In this document: positions 43,881 to 55,930 of the stretch, piece by piece
Position numbering within the stretch: the first letter of the stretch is position 1
Layout of the letters: every line of letters starts with the position of its first letter
NCBI RefSeq assembly: GCF_029227915.1
Contig: NC_079878.1
Coordinates: 17,300,001 to 17,364,000 of the forward strand
Source of the DNA: Hydractinia symbiolongicarpus
Lineage: Eukaryota > Cnidaria > Hydrozoa > Anthoathecata > Hydractiniidae
Length of the DNA: 64,000 bases
Reading direction: 5' to 3'
Position numbers and translations under genes: made by a program
The notes under the pieces: model-generated
Databases searched by the model: none
What the model was told of the DNA's origin: nothing
The model's input: only the letters and a program-made list of their open reading frames with translations

Positions 43881-46687
43881 ATGATGAGTGAGAGTGATCT
43901 CAAAAAATTAAGCAAGACTGAGCTAATTAATATAATACATGGTAATAATACCATTGATGTTAGGCCTGGCTACATCAGAAGCCCAAAGACTAATAGATGG
44001 ATCAAAATAAATGGTCCAGCATATAAAAAACTTAGACCCAACCCAGCACAAAGACCTGTCCCAGCACCCAGACCAAACCCAATTCTAACTTTTGAGTCCA
44101 CTCCAATAGATGACAAGGATATTAAAAATAAATAAAAAAAACTTAGACCCGTCCCAGCCCCCAGGAAACCAACCTCTGCACCCAAGCCCAAACCCCGACC
44201 AATAATTAAAATTAATAGTGCATTCAAGGATGCAACCAAATCGTTTGAAGTTAGAATTAAAAGTATTGGTGATCCCATGATGCAATTAGAATATACCAGA
44301 AATGATATATCAAAAGTTGGTAAAAGTGAATTATATAAATTAAAAGGATATAAATATAAGGAAACATTAAAAGTAACGTTTGAAAAACAAATGGATTCAG
44401 AAAATATGGTTTACAAATCAGCATATTTCCAATCTAGGCCACAAACTGTTACAAATGAAAGTGATATCCAGTATGCCATCAACCTATCATCACAAGAAAT
44501 TATAAATAAAATTAACTAGTGGATATCAGAAGGATCTGGATGGGTTGTTGATTCGGTTAATAAACATATTATAATCCATTAAAAGTATCAAGTTATATAG
44601 AATTACCAACGGAATTAAGGTATGGGTCCAAAAAATTAATAAATATGCAGAATATAGATGAGAAATGTTTCATGTGGTGCCATATTAGACAATTGAATAA
44701 CCAGGATAAAAATCCACAAAGAATAAAAAAATCGGACCGAAAATTTGTTGATAAACTGAACTATGAGGGTATTAAATTTCCAGTTGACATAAAACAGTAC
44801 AATAAAATAGAAAAACAGAATAATATCCAAGTAAATGTATTTGGGTACGAGGATGAACAACCATTCCCACTATATATATCCAAAGAAAAATTTAAAGACT
44901 GTATGAATTTACTATTAATAACAAAAGATGATGAAAGTCATTATGTCCTAATAAGTGATTTCAATAGTTTTATGTACAACAAAACGAAACATAGGAAAGG
45001 AAACATTTCTGTCTATACTGCTTATGTTTTTCTAGTGAAAGAATATTAGAAAATGATATGGAAAATTGTATTACTATAAACGGTAAACAAGCCATAAATA
45101 TGCCAAGTGAGAATGATAAAATTTTACAACTCCAAAACTTCCATAAACAACTAGATGTACCATTTGTAATATATGCAGATTTTGAAGCCATCACAGAGAA
45201 AATCCAAATGTGTGAACCAAATAATAAAAAATCATTTACTGAAGCCTACCAAAGGCATGTTGATTGTGGTTATGGTTATAAGGTTGTGTGTAGATATGAC
45301 AACAAATATGGCAAACCAATAAAAATATATAGAGGTGAAAATGCTACTTACAAATTTATGGAAGAGATGTTGAGGGAAGTTAGATATTGCACAAGAATTA
45401 AGAACAAACCTTTTAAACAGGATATGATTATGACTAAGCAGGATAAGGTGGACCACAAAAAAGCCAAAAAATGTCACATCTGTAATAAGGAATGTATTGA
45501 TACAGATTATGTGGAAAATAATTTTGTACGTGACCATTGCCATGTAACAGGAAAATATAGAGGATCAGCACATACTGATTGTAATTTAAATTATAGATTT
45601 ACCAATAAAGTTCCAGTTACATTCCATAATTTGAGAGGATATGATAGCCATTTCATAATGCAGCAAATTGGTGAAATTGTGAAAAGACACTCCTATAAAA
45701 CCAAATATGGAGACATGAAAGAAATGAATATTAATGTTATACCAAATAATATGGAAAAATATATGGCATTCATGTTGGGTAAACATCTTAAATTCATTGA
45801 TAGTTTCCAATTTATGAGCTCTAGTTTGGAAACATTGGTTGATAATCTACCTAAAACATCATTTAAATATACAAAAGAGGAATTCGATAATAAAAAGAAA
45901 TTTAAGCTGATGACTAAAAAAGGTGTATATCCCTACGATTATATGGATTCATTTGAGAAATTCAATGAAAACAAATTACAGTTTACAGTTTATTATTAGA
46001 TGAAAATATCACAGATAATGATTACAAACGTGGTAAAAGTGTATGCAAGAAATTTGAATTGAAAACAATGGGTGAATACCATGATTTATACCTAAAATCC
46101 AATGTGCTATTATTAGCCGATGTTTTTGAAAACTTTAGAAGTACATGTTTAGAATATTATAAATTAGACCCAGCGCATTATTACACATCACCAGGATTAT
46201 CATGGGACGTCCTGTTGAAAATGACTAATCTGGAATTAGAATTGATGACAGATGTTGACATGTTTCTGTTTATTGAGAAGGGTCTAAGAGGTGGCGTATC
46301 ATATATTTCAAACAGATATGCTAAATCAAATAATAAGTACACTGATGATTATAATCAAGATGAAAAATTGAAGTGTATGATGTATTTGGATGCCAACAAT
46401 CTATATGGGTATTAGTGGGATTGAAATCTAAAATGTACAGCTATATTAAAGATAACGGTAAATCAGGAAAAACAGCGATTAAGAATACAATAAAACATGA
46501 AGATTATAGGAAAACATTATTCGAAAATAAACAGATGATACATAAAATGAGAACCATTAGAAGCGAAAAACATATATTGGGAAGTTATGAGATTAACAAA
46601 ATATCACTCAGTTGTTTTGATGACAAAAGATATATCCATGATGATGGTATAACCAGTTATGCATATGGACATTACAAAATATGTTAA
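43881..46687 (+). pseudogene. Type B DNA polymerase of a Polinton/adintovirus-like element, broken
   Basis: One large gene in at least six frame pieces. It opens at 43881 (SDLKKLSKTELINII) with a proline-rich region. The frame from 45058 carries the exonuclease ExoI motif YADFEA, an endonuclease-VII-like zinc segment (CHIC, then RDHCHVTGKYRGSAHTDC) and ExoII FHNLRGYDSHF. At about 46065 YLKSNVLLLADVF takes the place of the ExoIII YxxxD motif. Palm motif A DANNLYGY (46380-46415) is followed at once by a stop and then by the far C-terminus (GSYEINKISLSCFDDKRY), so motifs B and C are deleted. Protein-primed polymerases of this kind copy Polinton-like DNA. This copy cannot work. It belongs with the BRO-N gene. 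Confidence 0.88.
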
Positions 46688-48149
46688 CTTTATCTATTCC
46701 TTATATTGGGGACACTAAATGACATCAAATCTTGGGGTCACAAAACGCGACCACTAAAAAATTTACATGTTAACTTTTTCTATTCCATATATTGTAGATA
46801 CATCAAAATAATCCAACGTATTTACTCAGACTTAAAAAATATACAATTCCCAGGCATTGGCAACACTATAAACATACACTCGTAGACCCTCCCAAATGAT
46901 AAAATATAGCTATCTGACAGTATGTGAGTGTGGTATAGTAAACCCTAAATATGGATTCCCCATTCCTTTCCATGTTTGAGGATTATTCACCCCGCAACAT
47001 ATGATGGGGCATGACCACAGTTTTTCATGTGGTTTCATAAGGCGAAGCCAAAGGGTGTACAAGTAGTCATAGGTATGGGGCGTTCTAGCAAGGTTTTAGT
47101 ACTAGAACTGTGCTAGAACCCCTATAACTACTCAAGTTTTCACCTTCGGCTATAGATATCACCTCCACTACTGAATATTGTATCCGGTGCTGTGTTCTAC
47201 TACTGTTGTTCTACTACTGTTCTATGAATTGTATAATATGTAATATTACTGTTCTACTACTGTTCTAAAAATTGTATAATGTATAATACTGTACCCAGAA
47301 GTATATACATATGCATATGTATATCAACATGAAAAAGCTTACAAAATAATGCTTTTAAATCCTACAAACATACATAATCGCTAATGGAAAAAGATTTGGT
47401 TTAAATCACTGTAAGAGCTGCAAAGACTTATTCAATCTTTCTCTGGTATTTTGAAAAAAAGTTATCACAGACATAAAAAAATTGTTTATTTATTTTTTTT
47501 ATTTTATTAACCAATATTTTTACAGAGTAGTTCCTCAGTCAAACAAAAACACTGTTGTCCAGGAATTCCTATTAAAAACTATTTAACATTATTTACAAAG
47601 AGCATAAGGGATAGCAAACAAAAAGAAACAATTCAAAAATATATATAATAGTAATTAAAACACTTCAAACCATCAAAAGAGAATCACAGAAGAACCAATA
47701 CAACATCTCAATAAAAAACTCAATCAAATATCTCTTATGAACATTTATATTTATAAATGCTACTTTCAATGTGTGCCTCTTTTGCGAGAGTTTAAAGCAT
47801 TGGCACCTGGGTCTGTGTAGAACTAAGTCACAAAATCTTTTTTGCAGTAAATTTCGTCAGTGCAAATTGAATATCATTTTTAAAACAAGTGCTAGACTAC
47901 TACAGCCATTCTGGAACAAATGCTGTATTGCTAATGCCTTCAATTTTGTTGTTTTAGCTTGTAACTCCAATGTTAATTAGTTAATTAAATTCTTAATAGT
48001 ATTTCCGCGCCCGAAGGCGCAGGAAATTCTTTAAAACCGTCGTTTTTTTCTTTTGAAGCATTTTTCGAGAAAAAATCGACCCTGGGATTTCACGTTCCTC
48101 CGTCACAGATGTAAACTTCGTACCCAAGCTCCTTAACTAGTGGGAAGTC
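46688..48149. other. Flank of the polymerase remnant, unassigned
   Basis: Short near-repeats occur (CTACTACTGTTCTA three times near 47200-47265, and ATGCATATGTATAT near 47310). A plus-strand open frame at 47771-47980 has no recognised domain. The end of the Polinton-like element may lie here but was not defined. Confidence 0.4.
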
Positions 48150-49015
48150 TCGTATTGACGTTTCAGGCCAAAATTGGTATTTGTTTTCGACAAAATTTGG
48201 CATAGTTAACAAAAAAAGTATGCTGAATATATTGGTGACATAATAATTTTGATTTTTGCCACCTAAATGTCATTTTAGGCCAAAATTGGTCCAAAAATTA
48301 GAACTACTTTATTTTTAACAAAATTTGGCACAGTTAACAAATTAAGTATGCTGAACATGATGGCGAAATCAAGATTTTGATTTCTTCTTACCTAATTGTC
48401 ATTTTAGGCCAAAATTAGTCCAAAAATTAAAATTACTTTATTTTTAACAAAATTTGGCACAGTAAACAAATAAAGTATGCTGAACATGATGGTGACATCA
48501 AAATTTGGATTTCTTGTTACTACTTTATTTTCGACAAATTTTGGCACAATTAACAAAAAAAGTATGGTGAACATGATGGTGACATCAAAATTTTGGTTTC
48601 TTGTTACCTAAATGTCATTTTAGGCCAAAATTGGTCCAAAAATTAAAACAACTTCATTTTCAACAAAAATTGCCAAAGTTAAGAAAAAAAGTATGCTGAA
48701 CATAATGGTGACATCAAAATTTTGATTTTGTCACCTCAATGCCATTTTAGGCCAAAATTGGTCCAAAAATTAAAACCACTTCATTTTCGGCTAAATCTGG
48801 CACAGTTAACAAATAAAGTATGCTTAAAATGATGATAGAACAAAAGTTTGATTTTTTGTCACCTAAATGTCATTTCAGGCCAAAATTTATCCAAAAATTA
48901 AAACTGCTTCATTTTCAACAAAAATTGACACAGTTAATAAAAAAAGTATGCTGAAAATAACAGTCACATCAAAATTTTGATTTTTTGTCAACTAATGCCG
49001 TTTAAGGCCATAAAC
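48150..49015. repeat. Satellite of about 128 bases
   Basis: About seven tandem units marked by AAAGTATGCTGAACATGATG (near 48212, 48343, 48472, 48558, 48686, 48814 and 48940) and CATTTTAGGCCAAAATTGGT. Spacing is close to 128 bases except one unit of about 86. Copies differ by several bases each, so the array is not young. Confidence 0.88.
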
Positions 49016-50354
49016 GTTTCAATCGCAAGACTTTCAACCATGAATGATAGGCTGTATTTTTTGTTAGCAATTTCTTTTAAAATGTGAGTTTATTATGACA
49101 CGTTTCGTTTTGTTTGCGTTTGTTGTAAGATATAATGTCACTGGTGTGCGTTATCTTCAGAGGTTTATGCACCAAACCCCTTCGAATGTTTGGCACAATA
49201 ACACAACGAATTAGCAGGTTTTTACCAAATATTTTGGTAGCGCGTGGCTTCTTGCTAGCCATAAAAACCACTATTAAATAAAACTAAAACCACTTTAAAA
49301 AAAAGTGTTTAATCTATGCCTTTAGAATTGTTCTAACACAACAAATGTATTTTATTGCATTTGTGTATAATTTTATGAAAAGTTTGCTATATTAAACGAT
49401 TTCCTTGTAGGTGTTTTTACATATAGAGGTGATTATGGTGGATTGTTACCACTGAAAGCTTGACAAAAAATTTTAATACGGATTTGTCATGAAAGAATTG
49501 TTTTATTGTATTTTATGTTATGAAGTATGAAAAGTATAAAAAACATAAAATCAAAACTTACTATTTTTTGTTTTCTTGTTATGATCATGTTTCAAAACAA
49601 CTATTTAAGATATTAAAATTTAATCTTTTCTCTTGCACATAAACAAACATTTAAAAGCCACTTTCCCACCAAATTCAATTTCCTTCTATTTGTTATCAAA
49701 TTAACATTTCCTTTAATTAAGAGAACAATCTATATTGTCACATCATATCAATGACACAAGTGTAAAAGTTAAAAAATCATTTTCATATCTTTTTAATGAT
49801 TAGAAGTTCCATAATACTACTCCTTACTCTTGTCCATGCAGTGAAAATATTAAAACAAACTTTTTAATTGGCTAATTATATATGCAATTGACTTTAAACA
49901 CCACCGACAATATGTTTTTTTACTTTGGACAATAAACCGATGTAGCATTTAAAAATTGGGACATCAAGACACATTGGACATTTCCCAATATCAAAAATAT
50001 TATACATTTACTGTGAAATATTTTTTTTCTTAGTTACTAATTATATTCCACTTGACAAGGAAACATTTAACTATAATTGTGGTATAATTATAACCAAACT
50101 TATAAATGAACTGTAGTATTAAAAGCTATCTTCATCTACATGTTATAAACAATGTATTTAATAACATAAAACCAATTTTTTATTCCAATAGGGATTAAGA
50201 AAAATAGAACAGAATATTACAAGTTATAACTCTTAAAAACAACAAAAATTTGCATACTGTTTACTACTGTAAACAGTATTAATTAGTTTAATTATAATTT
50301 AATTAATTAGTTTAGTAGTTAAACACTGTTTACCTTTTTAAGTTTTTATCATTA
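49016..50354. other. AT-rich sequence, nothing assigned
   Basis: A minus-strand open frame at 49077-49271 has no clear domain. No repeat or exon was recognised. Confidence 0.4.
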
Positions 50355-50600
50355 AACTAGTTGTTAAGGCCTGTGAAAAGATCCACTTAGGAAAAAGAAT
50401 AAAAGAAAATAAAAAAGTTTTTTTAGAAACTTGTTAACTCTTGAATGTATTGTGAAGGGCTTGAAATTCTGATTAAAATAATGCATGGGATCATGTCCTT
50501 CAACAAAAACATTGACATACAATATAATTTGCAGTGCAGAGATTAAAACACTGATTAAAATAGGAACATTATTTTCACCTGTTTCGAAGTTATTTGGCTT
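50355..50600 (+). repeat. Degenerate partial copy 6 of the non-autonomous repeat
   Basis: ACTAGTTGTTAAGGCCTGTG with GATCCACTTAGG at the left matches the family start. Only scattered internal similarity follows (GATTAAAATAATGCATGGGA, CACCTGTTTCGAAGTTATTT). Confidence 0.6.
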
Positions 50601-51220
50601 CAAACTAATTCTAATATTGCTCTTAAATCTTATGATGAGATTATTACTTTTAATGGTTATTTAAAGTTATGCAATGGATAATCACTTAAAGGTACAGGCT
50701 GCATGCGTAATATTGTTTGCTTATTGTACCTTCTTAGTGATTCGTTCTTTAAGAACATAACAAAAAGAGGAGAGCAGAAAAACACGCAAGTAATGTAAAG
50801 CAAATGACAATTAAAACACAATCTGTATCCCTTAAACTGTCAATACATCTACGGATACGTTGTTGTTTTATAAGCACAAATAGGCTTTCACGTATAATGT
50901 TAATGTGGGATACTTCAAATTAACAAACAATAATTATTTGAACACCACAACCCTTGAAATATTAAAATGACTATTAGATAGCCGTATATCTAATTATAAT
51001 TTGTTTAAGCAAAACCAATCTTATATTGGTGAAAGTAGAAAATTAAATAACTATGGTGGGATGATATTGGCAAATCTAAATGTTTAGGAAAACACCTACA
51101 TACTGTAGGAGAACGAACGAAAAAATGATATGTTTTGCTGCAATTTTGAAGTCATCTTCAAAATTTTTGATGCTGTTCAGACAAAATTTTATGTACATTT
51201 AATTGGCAGATTGGTCACCT
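50601..51220. other. Spacer left of the Gypsy-type element
   Basis: I looked for a 5' LTR here and saw no match to sequence right of 54600. Confidence 0.4.
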
Positions 51221-51881
51221 GTTTGGGTTGAGGAAGGTTATCTCACGGAACACGTGGATCCAACAATCATGCCACTGAATGTCCAGCTTGGGGAAAGACC
51301 TGCAACTTCTGCAACAAACCCAACCATTTTGCCACTGTATGCCGTCAAACAGCATCTGCCAACAGCCTCCTTATCGCACATGTCTATTATCACCCAACTA
51401 GTGATCTATTCACTAGTTCACCCAGCACTGTGCGAGAAATTCCAGCAAAAATCACCCCTATCATCAGCCATAATCGTCAAGGTCCTGCTACCACCATGAA
51501 CATTTTTCCTGATAGTGGTGCAAACTTATGCCTAGCTGGGACTACACATCTTCATCAACTTAAGCTATTCCTGTCCAACTCCACCAGTGTCATAACGTGT
51601 TGTTGCCGTTGGTGGCTCCATTTTAGTTTGTCAAGGATAGATTAAAGCCAATTTTGAGGTAGAAGGTAACCATACAACGCAACCACTCTACTTCTGTGAC
51701 AAGGTAGATCGAATCTACTTCAGCAAACAAGGCTGTCTCGCAACAAAGACCCTACCACCATTCTTCCCACATCCCATGAAACCTACAGCCATAGCTGTTG
51801 TCAGAGCCTTCTTCTCTTATCACTGAGGGAAATATTGAATCACCAGAAGGAATCCGAATGCGATCTTAGCCAGCTACTAAC

Positions 51882-53000
51882 ATGTCACCATCACTTCAAT
51901 CATCACTTTCATCACAACCTACCAAGCTCCCATACCCTCTGATTGCCAAAAATATTCCTAAGCTGGAAGCTTATCTCTGTAACCAGTTTGTGTCAAGCGC
52001 CTTTAACAACTCTGCACTATTTCCAGCCATGAACTCACCACCAGCTAAAATCCACTTTAAGTCAGATGCAGTACTATATGCCCATCATTCTCCAATTCCT
52101 GTCCCACATTATTGGAAAGCTGAGGTAAAATCTAGTCTCGACCGAGATATGAGACGAGGCATAATTACGGAAGTACTGATTGGCACATCTGTCACCTGGT
52201 GCAGTCCAATGGTGATTGTCACCAAGAAGGATGGTACTCCTAGACGTACTATTTACTTTAAAAGCTTAACTCGCAGTGTCTTCGGGAAATTCATCAAACC
52301 CCGTCACCGTTCACCCTTGTATCACAAATTCACAAACTCCTACAAAACAGTAATTTATGCTGTAAATGAATACCATCCATTTGAACTTGATAAAGAGAGT
52401 CAACCCATTACCACCTTCATCACTGAATGTGGAAGATACCATTGTTGCTGAATGCCACAAGGATTGTTAGTACCCCGCAAATTAAAAATAGTAGACGATA
52501 CCCTTTTATATGAGACATCAATCGAAAGTGCTTTCCTTCATACTTGGGATTACTTAACCCTTTGTGCAAAGAATGGAATCGTTGTAAATACATCTAAGTT
52601 CAAGTTCTGTCGCGAGACTGTCGAATTCACAGGATTCTCCATTACGCCATCTGGTCCAGCACCTTCTGCTAGAATTCTTAGTGCCATCAAAGACTTCCCA
52701 ATCCCAACAGACACCACAGGCGCAAGGTCTTGGTTTAGGTTGGTAAACCAGGTGGCCCCGGCATATTCCCTGAGTCCCATCATGGAACCATTTCGAGAAT
52801 TCATAAAACCAAATCGAAAATTCTACTGGGACGAGAACCTGACAAATATTTTCCATGAGTCCAAAAGGCAAAATAACATTACTAGTCAAGGAAGGAATCC
52901 GCACCTTCGACATGTCCAAGAAAACTTGCTTGCAGACAGATTGGAGCAAGGAAGGCATTGGGTTCCTCCTCCTGCAAAAACACTACCATTGAACCACTGA
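51882..53000 (+). pseudogene. Gypsy-type reverse transcriptase, broken
   Basis: Reads WCSPMVIVTKKDGTPRRTIY near 52197, then YHPFELDKESQPITTFITE near 52372. After a stop at 52450 it jumps to VDDTLLYETSIESAF, the VDD-containing catalytic box, and CRETVEFTGFSITPSGP. Compared with the usual family order, the segment between MPQGL and VDD is shortened by an estimated 20 or so residues, so the palm is damaged. The connection region at 52660-52860 is open. The sequence then shifts frame into RNase H. Confidence 0.82.
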
Positions 53001-53423
53001 ATCTCCAGTGTGCACGTACGTTGCAAACCCTCAACTCCAAGACTTGAAAGAATTCACTTTGCGTTGGAGGTACCGAATTGTACATTGCCCAGGCAAGTGG
53101 CACCGTGGTCCTGATGTATTTTCGAAATACCCTACCAACGATCCAAGAGATATTGAAATTTCACCATTAATTGCATGTATTCGAAAGGGTCCTCTGGATA
53201 CCTACATTGAAACGCTCAACACACTTGACGAAACCCCTTAAGTCCCATGTATCTTCGCCATCCACAATCTCGCTGGTTCAGTCACCATGGAGAACGTAAA
53301 AGAGGCTGCCCGAGCTGATCAAGAATATAAAGAGCTGATTCAGATAACCCAACAAGGTTTTCCCGAACGCCAAAACCAATTGAACCACCGTACATTCGAT
53401 TATTCTGGGAGGTTTGCCATCCT

Positions 53424-54135
53424 TTGACTGTAGCAAATGATGTCATCATGATGGACCATCGCATCATAATACCTAAAGCCCTAAGGAAGCAAATCCTGGA
53501 ACACCTTCATGCAGCCAATCAAGGAGTCAGTGGTATGAAATTCCGAGTCAATCAGACTGTGTACTGGCCTGGCATGGACACACAAATTAGGAACTGTAGA
53601 CAAACTTGTGCAGACTGCCTTCAACATGTGCCAGATGTATGAACTTGATGCTCACACGTACTTATCTGTAGTCAAGTGATTTTGTGGTTGGCTTTGTGTT
53701 TACTCCTTCTCCATGGAAGATGCAACAAACAACACACTGATCAGCATATGTAGAGATTTATATACATCGTATGGAGCAGCCGAGGAAATCAGCCCTGATG
53801 GTGGGCCCCAGCTCACAGCCAATAAATTCCGAGAATTTCTACAGGCATGGGGAGTCAAAAACAGTATCTCCTCTGTATCATACCCACAACCTAATGGCCG
53901 AGCCAAACTTGGAGTAAAGGCAGCCAAAGGAATCATCCACAACAACCTATCCCCTAATGGATCCTTAGACAACGATCGTGCTGCTTGCGCCATTCTTCAG
54001 TACAGAAACACTCCATTACTTTACATTAACCTGAGTCCAGCCCAAATCTTATTTTACCGTCAACTGAGAGATAGCATCCCTGCACACCCAGCCCACTACC
54101 AACTTCACAAAGAATGGGTCGTCTCCGCAAGATAG
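53424..54135 (+). pseudogene. Gypsy-type integrase, broken, catalytic Glu replaced
   Basis: The HHCC zinc domain is complete (HLHAANQGVSGMKFRVNQTV, YWPGMD, CRQTCADC). A stop at 53642 and a short deletion remove the start of the core with the first catalytic aspartate. The second aspartate remains in SPDGGPQLT. The third residue, normally glutamate in an NGRAELGVK context, reads lysine here (NGRAKLGVK). The later part (AILQYRNTPL) is normal. The enzyme would join element DNA to the host. Loss of two of three catalytic residues makes it inactive. Confidence 0.83.
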
Positions 54136-54360
54136 AGAAGCAGCTTTTGCCAAACGCAACCACATCATCATTGAACGTTTCAATAATCACACACGTCAGC
54201 TACCCACCCTGACCGTTGATTCAAAAGTCGTCGTACAGGACAAAATACTTGGTGGAAACAGGTGGACCAAAACCGGCACTATCACAGAAGTCTTGGATCA
54301 CCGCCAATACCGAATATGCATGGATCACTCAGGGAGAATCACCTTCCAAATATAGATAAT

Positions 54361-55480
54361 TCTTATGCAATTACATTCCTGCCTTATCTAATCCTCTGTC
54401 ACCTCCTCAACCACAACTACCTGATGTCAAAACTGATCCCCCACAACTATCATCCCCACAACCGGCACCAGTACCACATGCCACTCCTTCAAGAATATTG
54501 CGAGCCTCAAAAGCGTTACAGTCACACAACAAGCCTGGCTTAAACAAACGATAAATTACATTGCAGCATGTTAACTTACAGGGACAATAGAGGGAGCAAC
54601 GGAGATGTTGACCAATCTATTGTAGTGTTCACTGACTAACACTTATTCTTATTATAGTGTAAACAATTGTGATTGGCCTTGATGCTTTTGTTCCAATTTT
54701 TGTTTGTATTGATCTGTCAACTCCACCCAATTTCTACAACTTTGGTCTTAAATTTACAAGCGTTAGCTTTGAACATCCTCATGCTTTAAAATTTTGAAAC
54801 AAGAAAAAGAATTAATTTTTTTTGTTTATACAGAATTATGCAGAATACTGATTGCGTTATAACGTGGTTGATTCGATTTGATGGCCTTTTAGCAGGATTG
54901 CCTATGGCATACAAATGGCAAAATGTGTTTCTGCAAACCATCTTTCCTTCTAAATCTAGTTTAGGCTTTCATTCGTTCACTGGGGAAAGCTCTTAAAGTT
55001 GCAACGCTTCCATTACCACCAAATCTAGCTCAAGCTTGCTCAGTTAAATGCAATAACTAGCGATGTCCAAGAATTCACTTTTGGAAAATTATTTGGAAGC
55101 TGACAACCGCAGGAGTTTTGGGAAAAAGTGATATTGATTCCCATCCCTGAAATAATACAACGCGCTTTACAATGAGTCTGCAGCTGCTATTATTATATTA
55201 TCGGCATAATCCGAGCCTTGCGTAAATTAATTCTTAAAAACAAAAAGGTGTAAAACAAAGTAAAACAAACTAAGAACAAGTCAGGCGTAAAAAGGACAGT
55301 CTTAGATCAGATTTTCTGTTTTTTATAACATGTATCTAACAGCTAAAACCCAAAAATGTTTGGATCTATAAAGAGATATTCTTACAATAAATTGTCGTCG
55401 CATTAACCAACCGCATACTCATCTGCAAGAGTGTAGTTTTCCACCATTTTTGAGTCACCAATGAGCCTTAATATTCAAAG
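54361..55480. other. 3' flank of the Gypsy-type element
   Basis: The first part may be 3' untranslated region and LTR (candidate start TGTTGACC near 54607). The rest has no recognised content. Confidence 0.35.
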
Positions 55481-55495
55481 CGTATTACTAATGAC

Positions 55496-55930
55496 AAGCG
55501 TTATAACTGTCAGCGTTAACTGTCAGCGTTATAACATTACCGTTCGAGAAAGCGAACAGACCGAATAGTCATACTGAAACTATCCTTTCAACTAAATAAC
55601 TAACAAACAAAAACTAAAATTTATTCTAAATTTACAATCTGCATGCTAATTGATTTGATCAAGTGAAACAACAAAGCTTAAAGAAAAAAAAATATATTAT
55701 TAATATTTAGAATAGAAAAATCAACGGAAAAAGCTTTTAAGTATAGGGCGTTAAAACGCCTGCCAAATGCTTCAATGATTGGCGATCACTGTGAAGAATT
55801 GTTTTAATGAGTTATAACGGTTAGAAGCAGCTTTCCGTTGTAGGGGCGTTATCACGCCTGTATAACGCTTCATGGATCCATGGTCGCTGTGAAGAAACAT
55901 TATAACGCATTATAACCATTAACCGTTATA
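55496..55930. repeat. Two repeats of about 100 bases rich in GTTATAACG
   Basis: 55745-55850 and 55840-55930 are diverged direct copies marked by GGGCGTTA(A/T)(A/C)ACGCCTG, TTCA(A/T)GGATC-like text and CGCTGTGAAGAA. Several GTTATAACG palindromes surround them, including a pair of GTCAGCGTTA units at 55509-55535. Confidence 0.6.

Larger units (their letters stand above)
51221..54360 (+). mobile_element. Gypsy-type (Ty3-like) gag-pol, dead and internally deleted
   Basis: The order of pieces is: a zinc knuckle near 51280 (CPAWGKTCNFCNKPNHFATV plus C); protease near 51505 (FPDSGANLCLAG); reverse transcriptase at 51882-52700; RNase H fragments near 52890-53120; an integrase zinc domain near 53490-53620; integrase core at 53713-54135; and a small C-terminal barrel (VVVQDKILGGNRW) near 54228. 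The order places it with Ty3/Gypsy. There are stops, frame changes and short deletions, for example within the reverse transcriptase at 52450. No LTR pair was detected. A TGTTGACCAATC near 54607, after a purine-rich run, could be the start of a 3' LTR. Confidence 0.87.

Noticed and set aside
43970-44278. Glycine/leucine-rich minus-strand open frame
   Set aside because: Shadow of the proline-rich start of the DNA polymerase gene on the plus strand.
45232-45810. Minus-strand open frames opposite the polymerase
   Set aside because: Antisense shadows of a well-supported plus-strand polymerase with exonuclease motifs.
54607-54660. 3' LTR start (TGTTGACC after a purine-rich run)
   Set aside because: No matching 5' LTR was found between 50600 and 51220, so it is only mentioned under the element.
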